Positions 16,413-25,121 of a stretch of 60,641 bases of DNA are shown one piece after another. Position numbers and translations under genes: made by a program. Under the pieces are notes generated by a model. It did no database searches and was not told the origin of the DNA. It was given only the letters and a program-made list of their open reading frames with translations. Every line of letters starts with the position of its first letter. Position 1 is the stretch's first letter. This stretch comes from an uncultured Saccharospirillaceae bacterium (GTDB lineage Bacteria > Bacteroidota > Bacteroidia > Flavobacteriales_D > CAJJDF01). The stretch is from positions 1-60,641 of the forward strand of contig CATLPG010000014.1 of assembly GCA_950054195.1 (NCBI GenBank). Direction: 5' to 3'.

Positions 16413-18854
16413 ATGAGTAATTACGGGAATTTTATTGAAACAGTTAATGGTTTACTATTAGATGCGAAAGATAAAAAAGTTATCAATCTAAATGTTGGTA
16501 AAGTACAAAGTGAAACAAATAACATATCAATAGGGGAAGAGGAGTACACGAGTTTTGGCTCCTGTAGTTATTTAGGTTTAGAGTTTGATCAACGAATAAA
16601 AGATGGAGCGATAAATGCTATTAATACCTTCGGAACACAATTTTCTTCATCACGAGCATATTTATCTGTTGGGCTATATGAGGAGTATGAACATCTATTA
16701 TCTCAAATATTTGGGTCACATACCATCGTTACACCAACAACATCATTAGGGCATATAGCAGCAATACCTAATCAAGTAGGAGATGATGATGCGGTAATTA
16801 TGGATCACCAAGTACATACTTCAGTTCAAGTTGCGGTTAATTTATTAAAACCACGTAAAATACATGTTGAGTTAGTTCGTCATAATAACATGGAAAGATT
16901 AGAAGAAAGAATTATTGAACTATCAAAAAAATATAAAAAAGTATGGTACATGGCGGATGGTGTTTATTCCATGTATGGAGATGTATTGCAGTATGAGCAA
17001 CTCCAATACTTTTTAAATAAATACGATAAATTTCATTTATATGTAGATGATGCTCATGGAATGTCAATTGCGGGTAAGCATGGCAGAGGACTCACGCTTC
17101 AAAAAATGGAATTACATCATAAAATGATTGTAGCTACTTCTTTTGCTAAAGGATTTGCTACAGGTGGTGGTGCATTAATTTTTCCAGATAGCCACCAAAT
17201 TGATATTACTCGAAATTGTGCATCGCCCTTAGTTACATCAGGACCACTTCAACCAGCAAACTTAGGAGCTGGTATAGCTGCAGCCAAAATTCATTTAACA
17301 GATGAAATCTATGGTTTACAAGAGCAATTGATGGATAACATTAACTATACAAACATCTTACTTAGAAACTCTTCTTTACCAGCTGTGTTTAATTCACAAA
17401 CCCCTATTTTCTTTATAGGAACATCCGTACCTAAAGTAGCGTATAACATTATTGGTAAAATGAAAAAGGACGGACATTACCTTAATTTAGGAATGTTTCC
17501 AGCTGTACCAATGAAAAATACTGGAGTTAGGTTTACAATTACCCGTTTACACACCTTTGACCAAATTGAAAAAATGGTGAAAGACTTGGAGAAAAACTAT
17601 CACCAAGCATTGTTTGAAGAAAATTTTGATGAACAAAAAATTTATAAAGCATTCAAAATTAAGTCCAAAGAAGAAGTTTTTTCAGAGAGAATTACTAAAA
17701 AAATAGAAGATCAATTTTTATTAAAAACAATTCATGAAACTTCTATAGAAAAGATCAATAAAACTGATTGGAATCAAGTTTTTAGTGGTGTTGGCTCTTT
17801 CGATTGGGAAGGTCTTAAGTTGCTTGAACATACATTTAAAAACAATGATGAAAATTATAATAATTGGGATTTTGATTACCTTATTTTAAAAGATGAACAG
17901 GGAGATATTATCGCAGCTACTTTCTTCACCGCTGCATGGAGCAAAGATGATATGTTTGCCCCAGAAGAGGCCTCTATACTTATTGAAAAGAAAAGAGTTA
18001 AAAACCCAAATTATTTAGTTTCTAAAACCCTATTTATGGGCTCGTTATTTACTGAAGGAAACCACCTTTACTTAAATATGAACCACCCTAAATGGGAAGC
18101 TGCAATGAATATCATTTTCGAAAAAATTGATGAATTAAAAGAACAGTATAAAGCAGAAAATGTTATTCTTCGTGATTTTGATAACATCCCCGACAAATTA
18201 AATAGCGTATTTATAGATAATGGGTTTTATAAAACAGAGCTTATGGATCGTTGGGAGAATAATAATTTGAATTTTAGTGATGAAAATGAGTTTCTGAATT
18301 CCTTAACCTATGAACGAAGGAGAAAAATAAAAAAAGAAGTATTGCCTTTCATTGAAAAGTTTGAGACTAAAGTGTATAATTCAAATTCTATTATTGACAA
18401 TAATAAACTTGATTTATGGTATAAATTATATTTTAACGTGAAGTCAAAAAGCTTAGCATTAAATACTTATCCGCTACCAAAAAAAATCTTTGAAACGGCT
18501 ATTAAGTCTAACTCTTGGGAAATAATAGAGTTTATAAATAGAGACTCTGGAGCTGTAGTAGCAGTCGTTTTATCTAATATAAACAGTGAAACCTATTCAC
18601 CTATGCTCATAGGGATAGATTATGAAGCAAAAACAAGAGGAAGCGTATATAGACAGGCTTTGTTTTTCTTAGTTACTAGAGCTAATAGTCTTAAAAAGGA
18701 TAAGTTAAGTTTAGGGTTTTCAGCAGGTGTTGAAAAGAAAAAAATAGGAGCTAACCCAATCAAGTCATATATTTATTTATGTACAGATACAACATATAGT
18801 CAGCAAGTAATAGCAAATATTACTTCGAATAAAAAAGTCACTGTTAACGCTTAA
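16413..18854 (+). CDS. Alpha-oxoamine synthase fused to GNAT/BioF2-like acyltransferase
   Basis: An 813-aa fusion. Residues ~1-410 form a PLP-dependent alpha-oxoamine synthase (BioF / serine palmitoyltransferase / CqsA family). Visible are the stacking His in MDHQVHTS (H135), DDAHG (D212, H215), the PLP lysine K246 in ATSFAKGFATGGG and VRFTITRLHTFDQIE. The family condenses an acyl-CoA with an amino acid, releasing CO2. Residues ~440-805 look like a FemAB/BioF2-like GNAT acyltransferase (LRDFDNIPDKL, LTYERRRKIKKEVLPF, SPMLIGIDYEAKTRGSVYRQ). One polypeptide could thus make and then N-acylate an amino-ketone (lipid precursor or signal); this is inference. First gene of a run ending in a two-component system. 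Confidence 0.82.
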   Translation: MSNYGNFIETVNGLLLDAKDKKVINLNVGKVQSETNNISIGEEEYTSFGSCSYLGLEFDQRIKDGAINAINTFGTQFSSSRAYLSVGLYEEYEHLLSQIFGSHTIVTPTTSLGHIAAIPNQVGDDDAVIMDHQVHTSVQVAVNLLKPRKIHVELVRHNNMERLEERIIELSKKYKKVWYMADGVYSMYGDVLQYEQLQYFLNKYDKFHLYVDDAHGMSIAGKHGRGLTLQKMELHHKMIVATSFAKGFATGGGALIFPDSHQIDITRNCASPLVTSGPLQPANLGAGIAAAKIHLTDEIYGLQEQLMDNINYTNILLRNSSLPAVFNSQTPIFFIGTSVPKVAYNIIGKMKKDGHYLNLGMFPAVPMKNTGVRFTITRLHTFDQIEKMVKDLEKNYHQALFEENFDEQKIYKAFKIKSKEEVFSERITKKIEDQFLLKTIHETSIEKINKTDWNQVFSGVGSFDWEGLKLLEHTFKNNDENYNNWDFDYLILKDEQGDIIAATFFTAAWSKDDMFAPEEASILIEKKRVKNPNYLVSKTLFMGSLFTEGNHLYLNMNHPKWEAAMNIIFEKIDELKEQYKAENVILRDFDNIPDKLNSVFIDNGFYKTELMDRWENNNLNFSDENEFLNSLTYERRRKIKKEVLPFIEKFETKVYNSNSIIDNNKLDLWYKLYFNVKSKSLALNTYPLPKKIFETAIKSNSWEIIEFINRDSGAVVAVVLSNINSETYSPMLIGIDYEAKTRGSVYRQALFFLVTRANSLKKDKLSLGFSAGVEKKKIGANPIKSYIYLCTDTTYSQQVIANITSNKKVTVNA

Positions 18855-18865
18855 AAGAGCTCGCT

Positions 18866-19078
18866 TTGATAAAGCCATCTGAAATATCATTATTTTCGTT
18901 AGAAGCACAATGGAAGCTTTTGAATAAGTATGGTGAATATATTTTAGAACAATCTGTGGGAAATCTAACTACTTTAATATTATTTGAGTTTAATGATTGT
19001 TTTTTTCATGTTTACATGGATAAAAAGGAAAAAACGATCAAGAAAATTATACCCTTTAATCATAATGTGCTAATTTAA
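18866..19078 (+). CDS. Small hypothetical protein in the synthase operon
   Basis: A 70-aa protein starting at TTG (18866), 11 bases after the synthase stop and 5 bases before the next ATG. It has no signal or membrane segment. The composition is mixed, with an aromatic core (LILFEFNDCFFHVYMDK) and a lysine-rich tail. The strand-like pattern suggests a small alpha/beta fold. I do not recognise a family. The tight spacing argues that it is a real operon member. Confidence 0.55.
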   Translation: MIKPSEISLFSLEAQWKLLNKYGEYILEQSVGNLTTLILFEFNDCFFHVYMDKKEKTIKKIIPFNHNVLI

Positions 19079-19083
19079 TAGGC

Positions 19084-19488
19084 ATGAATGGTAATGAGGT
19101 GAAGCAAAGAAAGGAAAGGAAGGAAACAAAACATTTAATATTAGAAATTAAAGACGGAGTGCTGTTTGCTGTCTTTAAATCGGGCAAAATTGCATATTCG
19201 GATGCTATAGAGATTATTAATGAAAGATTAGAATATACAGAAGGTAATAGCTATCCAGCTATAGCTACTACTGAAAAAAATCTGGTAATTGATAAGTTGG
19301 CACGCGAATATTTCAGGAGTGATGATGGAGTTAAGGGGTTGTCTGCTATGGCAATGGTAGAGGATAAAAAGTATACTCAAATATTAATAAATTTCCTTTT
19401 GAAGTTTTACAAATCGCCAATACCTATGAGCATATTTACAACCGAAGAGGATGCCGAGAAATGGATAAAATCATTAAATATTAACTAA
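19084..19488 (+). CDS. STAS/SEC14-like (SpoIIAA-like) small regulatory protein
   Basis: A 134-aa protein whose core resembles the STAS/SpoIIAA-like family found in Bacteroidota and cyanobacteria (DUF7793-type by my recollection). A strand pair HLILEIKDGVLFAVFKSGK, then ATTEKNLVIDKLAREYFRSD, then LINFLLKFYKSPIPMSIF and TTEEDAEKWIKSL. Such domains serve as regulatory partners or lipid-binding modules. The N-terminus is strongly charged (KQRKERKETK). Its TAA stop overlaps the kinase ATG by one base (TAATG), so translation is probably coupled. A link with the kinase is likely by context; its function is unproven. Confidence 0.6.
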   Translation: MNGNEVKQRKERKETKHLILEIKDGVLFAVFKSGKIAYSDAIEIINERLEYTEGNSYPAIATTEKNLVIDKLAREYFRSDDGVKGLSAMAMVEDKKYTQILINFLLKFYKSPIPMSIFTTEEDAEKWIKSLNIN

Positions 19489-20630
19489 TGAACAAAGAGC
19501 ATATTCATGAATTAACAGAGTTTGCCATGGCTTACTACAATGGTGATGTTGTTGAGAGTATGCCAGTTTTTAATGATGATGAATTAGATGCCTTGGCATT
19601 AGGTATTGATCTTTTAGGGCAAGAGCTCCATGAGCAAGTTTCTTCTAAAGATTACTTTAGTACTTTATTTAGACAATCTAGTCAGTTTATTTTTATTGTA
19701 AATCGTAAAGGTGGAGTAGAACATGTAAATAAAAAAGCCATAGAAAACATCACAACTGATTTGATATATGAAGGCGAAACATTTACTGTGTTTCAATTAT
19801 TTGAATTTCCCACCGGCTCCAGAGGAATGGAAGATTTTCAAGAGTTTGTTTTGTCAAAAACAGATGATGCTACTTTTAAGTCAGAAGCTAGGTTAAAAGG
19901 TAAAAACAAGTTAGTTCCTGTTCGTATGTCTTGTCAATATATTGAGCAAATTGATGAGTTTACAATAGTAGCAGAAGATATTTCAAAAGAAAAAGCACAA
20001 GATCAAAAATTAATGCGAGCAATTTTAGAAACTCAAATTAATGAGCAAAATAAAATTGCTAAAGAATTGCACGATTCGGTTACCCAAAATTTAAGTGGTG
20101 CTAAAATGATGCTTAGTCGTTTAAATAAAATTAACGAAGATGAAAAACTGGCTCATGCACTTTCTTCCTTACTAGAAATTGTAGACGAGTCTATTGTTGA
20201 GATAAGAGACTTGAGTCATAACTTAATGCCTTCTTATTTAAGGTTTCCAATTCAAGAGTCTATCAGCCATTTGATTAAGAAAATCAAAGCGTATGCACCT
20301 TTTGATATTGAAGCTTATATTAATAATGACATCCCTGAGATTGATCAAAGTTACAAGTCGGCCATCTATCGAATAATTCAAGAGTTTTCGCATAACACTG
20401 TTAAATATGCAAAAGCCAAAACATTATCGGTTTCGATAACTTTTGAAGGGGACAAAATAATAGTATTACTACAAGATGATGGAATAGGGTTTGATTTAGC
20501 TAAAGAAAAAAGTAAAAACGGAATAGGAATAAATAATATTCTTTCCCGTATAAAAATCTTTGACGAAGGGTATCATTTTTCATCTGCACCTAATAAAGGA
20601 ACATCATTGTTTTTCTCTTTAACTTTATAA
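19488..20630 (+). CDS. Soluble PAS-domain sensor histidine kinase (HisKA_3 / NarL type)
   Basis: A 380-aa kinase with no signal peptide or membrane helix, so it senses something inside the cell. Residues 1-50 form an acidic helical region (FNDDELDALALGIDLLGQEL). PAS spans ~55-165 (QFIFIVNRKGGVEHVNKKA). The HisKA_3 dimerisation box carries H195 in KELHDSVTQNLSGAK. HATPase: EFSHNTVKYAKA (N box), LQDDGIGFDL (G1) and NGIGINNI (G2). It is the obvious partner of the NarL-type regulator 12 bases downstream. The upstream synthase might provide its ligand or be its target. Confidence 0.92.
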   Translation: MNKEHIHELTEFAMAYYNGDVVESMPVFNDDELDALALGIDLLGQELHEQVSSKDYFSTLFRQSSQFIFIVNRKGGVEHVNKKAIENITTDLIYEGETFTVFQLFEFPTGSRGMEDFQEFVLSKTDDATFKSEARLKGKNKLVPVRMSCQYIEQIDEFTIVAEDISKEKAQDQKLMRAILETQINEQNKIAKELHDSVTQNLSGAKMMLSRLNKINEDEKLAHALSSLLEIVDESIVEIRDLSHNLMPSYLRFPIQESISHLIKKIKAYAPFDIEAYINNDIPEIDQSYKSAIYRIIQEFSHNTVKYAKAKTLSVSITFEGDKIIVLLQDDGIGFDLAKEKSKNGIGINNILSRIKIFDEGYHFSSAPNKGTSLFFSLTL

Positions 20631-20642
20631 AAATCAACTCTT

Positions 20643-21320
20643 ATGGCACTTACTAAAAACAAATCAAGAACGAAAAGAACAAGAATAGTGAAAAAATCGT
20701 ATAAGATATTAATTGTTGAAGATCATAACGTAGTTAGAGCAGGTATTAAATTTATGCTTGATACTATTCCCGAATATACATTTACTATACATGAATCTGA
20801 CGATGAAATTGATGTCTTAAAACGATTATCAGTTAACGAATATGATATCATTTTACTAGATATTGAACTTAATGGAGCTAATGGAATTGATATTCTTCAA
20901 AAAATAAAAGACTTTAATCCAGCACAAAAAGTAATTATGCTTACCATGTATAATGATATACTAACAATTAATAAAGCATTAAAAAATAAGGCAAATGGTT
21001 ATATTCTTAAAAACCTTATTGAGGAGGAAATTTTTTTAGCAATTAAAACTGTAATAAAAGGTAAAAAGTACTTATGTAATGAAGTATCACAAATTTTACT
21101 TGAGGATAGGGAAACATCATCGTTAGACTTATTGAGCAAAAGAGAACGAGAGATTGTTGTGTTAATAGCTGAAGGATTATCCAATGTGGAAATAGGTGAA
21201 AAACTCTCGTTAAGTTACCGAACTGTTGATACACACAAACAAAACATTTACGGGAAGTTAGGGCTAAAAAAGAATATTGAACTTGTTCGTTACGCTTTAA
21301 AAAATAACTTAATTAATTAA
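20643..21320 (+). CDS. NarL/FixJ-family response regulator
   Basis: A 225-aa regulator. The REC domain (residues ~21-140) has acidic pocket E26/D27, phospho-acceptor D73 in IILLDIELNGANG, a Thr in IMLTMYND and a Lys in NKANGYILKN. A LuxR-type HTH follows (LLSKREREIVVLIAEGLSNV ... SYRTVDTHKQNIYGKLG). An unusual N-terminal basic tail (MALTKNKSRTKRTRIVKKSY) precedes REC. It is the likely output of the PAS kinase and may control this operon. Its stop interlocks with the convergent VanZ-like gene. Confidence 0.93.
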   Translation: MALTKNKSRTKRTRIVKKSYKILIVEDHNVVRAGIKFMLDTIPEYTFTIHESDDEIDVLKRLSVNEYDIILLDIELNGANGIDILQKIKDFNPAQKVIMLTMYNDILTINKALKNKANGYILKNLIEEEIFLAIKTVIKGKKYLCNEVSQILLEDRETSSLDLLSKREREIVVLIAEGLSNVEIGEKLSLSYRTVDTHKQNIYGKLGLKKNIELVRYALKNNLIN

Positions 21321-21679
21321 GCTTTAGCCCAACGAATTAGTTTTTTAAATAAGGTAGTAAAGTTACTGTAGAGTAAATAACCTATATAGATTCCTAAAGT
21401 ATCAGCTAAAGCATCATAAAAATCAAGTGATCTACCAGGAATATAATCTTGAATTATTTCGGTAATAAAGCCTAAAATTACAGCCAACAATAAACCTAAA
21501 GTCAACTTTTTTGAATCTGTGATGGCATAGCAGCTATTAATTGCCAAACCAGCAAACAATATAAAATGAATAACCTTATCTACGTGTGGAAATAATTTTA
21601 CACCTCCTTCTCCTGGAGGCATAAGCGTTCCAACTAAAATGATGATGATGTTTATATATAGCCACCTATTTCGCCTCAT
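21317..21679 (-). CDS. VanZ-like family membrane protein
   Basis: A 120-aa inner-membrane protein with about four hydrophobic segments and the VanZ-like pattern: TLMPPGEGGV, HVDKVIHFILFAGLA, GLLLAVILGFITEIIQDYIP and GRSLDFYDALADTLGIYIGY. The biochemical role of stand-alone VanZ-like proteins is not settled; some are linked to envelope stress or glycopeptide tolerance. Lies 3 bases downstream of the J-domain gene on the same strand, likely one transcript. Confidence 0.85.
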   Translation of the reverse strand: MRRNRWLYINIIIILVGTLMPPGEGGVKLFPHVDKVIHFILFAGLAINSCYAITDSKKLTLGLLLAVILGFITEIIQDYIPGRSLDFYDALADTLGIYIGYLLYSNFTTLFKKLIRWAKA

Positions 21680-21682
21680 AAG

Positions 21683-22543
21683 TTAGGTTAATACATACAT
21701 TAAGTAAGAAATCATTGTTAAGGGTATTCCGTAAACACTGCAATAGAGTAGAAGGTAATACCAAGGTGTTGGACTCTTTGCAAAAAAAGTAACAATAACC
21801 AAAATAGAGTAAATATAACCTAACACTAGATTAATATTGATAAAGTTTTTCCATCGATTAACATATTCAATATTTTGATAGTTAATGATTTTAGAAATTG
21901 TACCAAAAACAGGAGTAGTATATACTACTATCTTTCTATTAACGGGTAAATTTTCACTTAAATCAGTAAACAATGTCATTTCTTTTGAACCACCATTTTC
22001 ATATTTGAAAGTAAGATAGGTGTAAATATTAATTTTTCTAGAATGCTTAAAAGGGTCTTCTTTAATTTGTGTTTCAACTTCGGTGTTTAGCACATTAGCA
22101 TTTCTAATCTTTTTCTTTCCATAAAAATCAAAAAATAATAGAACGGCAAAAATCAAACCTGCTACTCCAATCCATTTAAAACTTTTATAAGTTTTTGACT
22201 GCAAAACTTGTTCAAAATCTCTTTGGATTTGCATCTTTTCATCAATGATACTTTGTTTTTTTCGTTGAATTTGAGCTTCTTTGATTTTATCTAGTTCCTC
22301 CTTAGTCATCCAGCGATTATACCTTCTTACAAAAATTTTTTCATCTTCGTTGTCAATCTTAGTTGCTTGATCAGCATTTGTTATTAATTGATAGGCTTCT
22401 AATAACTGTTTAAATTTATCTTCATTTTCAGGGTTAATATCAGGATGATAAGTTAAAGCCAGCTTACGATACGCCTTTTTTACCTCTGTTTGATCAGTGC
22501 CAAAGGGTAAATTCATTATACGATATGCTTGCTGTAAGGTCAA
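21683..22543 (-). CDS. Membrane-anchored J-domain (DnaJ-like) protein
   Basis: 286 aa with an N-terminal J domain (AYRIMNLPFGTDQTEVKKAY, then HPD in LTYHPDINPEN, residues ~5-65) that would recruit and stimulate a DnaK-type chaperone. After a charged helical linker comes one TM (~WIGVAGLIFAVLLFFDF), a soluble beta-rich stretch and two C-terminal TM segments (GYIYSILVIVTFF, YLLLYCSVYGIPLTMISYL). The start is TTG at 22543; an in-frame ATG nine codons later would cut into helix I of the J domain. The client is unknown. Confidence 0.85.
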   Translation of the reverse strand: MTLQQAYRIMNLPFGTDQTEVKKAYRKLALTYHPDINPENEDKFKQLLEAYQLITNADQATKIDNEDEKIFVRRYNRWMTKEELDKIKEAQIQRKKQSIIDEKMQIQRDFEQVLQSKTYKSFKWIGVAGLIFAVLLFFDFYGKKKIRNANVLNTEVETQIKEDPFKHSRKINIYTYLTFKYENGGSKEMTLFTDLSENLPVNRKIVVYTTPVFGTISKIINYQNIEYVNRWKNFININLVLGYIYSILVIVTFFAKSPTPWYYLLLYCSVYGIPLTMISYLMYVLT

Positions 22544-22745
22544 TCGAGAGTTTTCTTAAAGATAATCTTTTATATAAACTATGATTTAATATTTACTTAA
22601 ACAATCAATTAGCACTTGTACTGTTGCTTTATCCCATTAAACTAAAATCTTCCATAGTAATTGCTATTCTAAATGAAGAATACAAATATTCTTTCAAATT
22701 GAAATAAATCATTATTTTTATTTATCACATTTAAAAAGAGAAAAA

Positions 22746-23618
22746 ATGAAACTATATCATTTATTAATACCGATCTTATTTTTTATTTCTTGTAATCAAG
22801 CAGAAACAGAAGCCCTTACAGAAGAGTTGAATACACTCAAAGAAGAGAATGTTGAGCTCAAAAGGCAAACAGCAGAGATCGAAGAAAAAGACTCATTAAT
22901 AAATGAGTATGCTCGTTTTATTCTCGATATCCAAGATAACTTAAATCAAATAGGACAAAAGGAAAATGCATTGATCTTAAGATCAAAAGATCCTGAGTTT
23001 AATAAAAATGATGAAGCAATTATCAATGACCTTAAAACATTAGGCTCTTTACTTGCAGAGAACGAGTCAAAGATCAAAAATATGCAGAATATTATCAATA
23101 CTAAAAAGGTTGAAATTAGTGAATTAGAAAGTGTAATAATAAAATTAACAGAACAGGCAGAAGCAAAAGATGTTCAAATTAGAGGGTTAAAAGGTGAGTT
23201 GGTAGATTTAGGAGTAGCTTTTGACGAACTTCTGACGGCATACGAAGAAAATATTATTATCCTAGCGGATAAAAACCAAACAATAGCAGATCAAAAAGAT
23301 GTTATCAATACTGCTTATTATGCCTTTGGATCAGCCAAAGAGTTAAAAGATAATGGGGTTACTACTAAAGAAGGAGCTATTATAGGTATTGGAGGATCAA
23401 AAAAATTAAAAGATGATTTTAATAAAGATTATTTTAAGCAAATTAATATTGAGCAAACACTTGAAATACCATTAAATGTTAAAAAGGCCAAATTAATTAC
23501 ATCACATCCACCTAATAGCTATGAAATAGTTGGGGAAGATCCTGTTCAAAAAATAAAAATCACTAACTCTAAAGAATTTTGGAGTGCGTCAAAATACTTG
23601 GTAATAGAAACGAAATAA
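22746..23618 (+). CDS. Coiled-coil lipoprotein (Cbp1-like)
   Basis: 290 aa with a lipoprotein signal (MKLYHLLIPILFFISC, Cys at residue 16). A long heptad-rich coiled coil follows (~18-190; ELNTLKEENVELKRQTAEIE, ELESVIIKLTEQAEAKDVQI), then a C-terminal globular part (YYAFGSAKELKDNGVTTKEG, ATVIGIGGSKKLKDDF-like region, TSHPPNSYEIVG). This layout resembles the Bacteroidota proteins annotated as Cbp1-family collagen-binding adhesins; adhesion is not evident from sequence. It stands alone between divergent and promoter regions. Confidence 0.75.
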   Translation: MKLYHLLIPILFFISCNQAETEALTEELNTLKEENVELKRQTAEIEEKDSLINEYARFILDIQDNLNQIGQKENALILRSKDPEFNKNDEAIINDLKTLGSLLAENESKIKNMQNIINTKKVEISELESVIIKLTEQAEAKDVQIRGLKGELVDLGVAFDELLTAYEENIIILADKNQTIADQKDVINTAYYAFGSAKELKDNGVTTKEGAIIGIGGSKKLKDDFNKDYFKQINIEQTLEIPLNVKKAKLITSHPPNSYEIVGEDPVQKIKITNSKEFWSASKYLVIETK

Positions 23619-23667
23619 TTTGCTTCAAAATTAACGAGCTAATAACTAGTAAATTAAGTAAAATTGT

Positions 23668-23675
23668 TACCTTTG
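23668..23675 (+). promoter_or_regulatory. Putative -7 promoter box (TACCTTTG)
   Basis: TACCTTTG fits TAnnTTTG and lies 25 bases before the ATG at 23700, an ideal position for a short-leader promoter of the T9SS cargo gene. Confidence 0.6.
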
Positions 23676-23699
23676 CGTTCTAATTAAACATAAAACGCA

Positions 23700-25058
23700 A
23701 TGAAGAAAAAATTACTATTAGCTATACCAAGTTTGCTTATCGGTACACTAGGTATGAGCCAACTCTCCAATGGAGATTTAGAAATGTGGCAAGATGTAGA
23801 ACTCTACCAAGACTTCTCAAGCTGGTCTTCTTCAAGAGCTGAAGGAGATACTGCTCTTTCTAATCGATCAACAGATGCTTTTGATGGCACTTATTCAGCT
23901 ATACTAACCACAGACACAATTGAAGGTGATACAACATTTGGGTTTGTTATTAACGGACAATTTGGAGACTCTGGGCCAGAGTCGGGTGTTCCTTACACAG
24001 GACCAGGGCTACCAGATTCTATTATTTTTTGGGCAAAATATGATATTGAAACTGGAGACTCTGCAGTAGTATTAGTAGTGCCTTTTTCTGGAGGTACACC
24101 AGTTGGTCTTAATGAAATTAAGTATGGAGGAACTAACACAGGTTCATGGGAAAGAAAAGCATATGAATTAGATCCTACTCTTGCAGTAGACGAAATTCTA
24201 GTGGCTTTCGCTTCAAGTAATGCATTAATTGAGTATGGTATACCTGGATCATATGTAATGATTGATCGTGTTGAAATAAAAACCAACACAGGAGCTACTT
24301 TTTTACTTCCTAACCATAGTTTTGAAGATTGGGATACTGTATCAGTTGAAGAGCCTGTAGATTGGTACGGAAACCTACTCTATGATGGTGATACCACTTT
24401 GTTTAAAACTACAGATGCTTTTTCTAATACCTATGCAGCTAGATTATTAACGAAAGAATCACCTTTTGGAGATACTATTACAGGCTATCTTTCAAACGGT
24501 TTTACTGATGGATCAGAGTGGTTTATGCCTCAGCCTTACACGCAAATGCCTACTAGTTTAGATTTTTATGTTAAACATAACCCTAGCGGAGCAGATACTG
24601 CAGAGGTTAACATTGAGTTTTTTGAAGCAGGAGCGTATGTAGGAGGTGTATATTACAGAATTGATACCGCAATTAATACCTATAAGCAAATAAGTTTACC
24701 TATAAACTATAATGTTGGAGCAGCTCCAGATTCAATGAGACTTATTTTCTCTTCTGGTAGAAATGCCGGTTCAGAATTATTTATTGATCAAATTGAATTA
24801 ATTGACCCAACAGTTTCAGTTAATGCTTCAACTAAAGAACTTATAAATGTTTATCCAAACCCAGCTGTAAATCAAATTACTTTTGATGTTCCCAGCAACA
24901 GTACTATTAAGGTTTACAGTACAGAAGGTAGATTAGTAAATCAAGTGATAGCTAATAATACTTACATGATGAACATTAGCAACTTAAAAAGTGGAATCTA
25001 TATTTACCAAGTAAACGCAGGAGATAAAGTTTACAAAGGAAAGTTTATAAAAAAGTAA
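23700..25058 (+). CDS. Secreted two-domain protein with type IX sorting domain
   Basis: 452 aa. Signal peptide MKKKLLLAIPSLLIGTLGMS. Two related jelly-roll/PCMD-like domains follow: residues ~22-195, opening NGDLEMWQDVE with SSRAEGDTALSNRSTDAFDG; and ~200-370, opening NHSFEDWDTVSVEEPVDWYG with TTDAFSNTYAARL. Both share the 'F/LE.W....DW/F' and 'T.DAF.GTYAA.L' patterns of carbohydrate-binding-like modules. A type A C-terminal sorting domain ends the protein (VYPNPAVNQITFDV, KSGIYIYQVNAGDKVYKGKF). It is cargo for the Gld/Por secretion system. No catalytic residues are evident. Confidence 0.88.
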   Translation: MKKKLLLAIPSLLIGTLGMSQLSNGDLEMWQDVELYQDFSSWSSSRAEGDTALSNRSTDAFDGTYSAILTTDTIEGDTTFGFVINGQFGDSGPESGVPYTGPGLPDSIIFWAKYDIETGDSAVVLVVPFSGGTPVGLNEIKYGGTNTGSWERKAYELDPTLAVDEILVAFASSNALIEYGIPGSYVMIDRVEIKTNTGATFLLPNHSFEDWDTVSVEEPVDWYGNLLYDGDTTLFKTTDAFSNTYAARLLTKESPFGDTITGYLSNGFTDGSEWFMPQPYTQMPTSLDFYVKHNPSGADTAEVNIEFFEAGAYVGGVYYRIDTAINTYKQISLPINYNVGAAPDSMRLIFSSGRNAGSELFIDQIELIDPTVSVNASTKELINVYPNPAVNQITFDVPSNSTIKVYSTEGRLVNQVIANNTYMMNISNLKSGIYIYQVNAGDKVYKGKFIKK

Positions 25059-25081
25059 AACGCTATTATAAATAAAACCAT

Positions 25082-25117
25082 AAAATCCTCAGGAATTTCT
25101 TCTTGAGGATTTTTTTT
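25082..25117. terminator. Intrinsic terminator between convergent genes
   Basis: AAAATCCTCA (25082-25091) pairs with TGAGGATTTT (25104-25113) around a 12-base loop, with T-run/A-run flanks in both orientations. It can end the T9SS cargo transcript and the convergent dehydratase transcript (stop at 25122). Confidence 0.8.
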
Positions 25118-25121
25118 ATAA

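Noticed and set aside
16413-17650. Calling the synthase a plain BioF (biotin) or CqsA enzyme
   Set aside because: No biotin genes are nearby, the protein carries a large second acyltransferase domain, and motif evidence supports only the superfamily.
22676-22693. AAGAATA / TATTCTT hairpin upstream of the coiled-coil lipoprotein
   Set aside because: Short, AT-only arms and no T-run; too likely by chance in this base composition.
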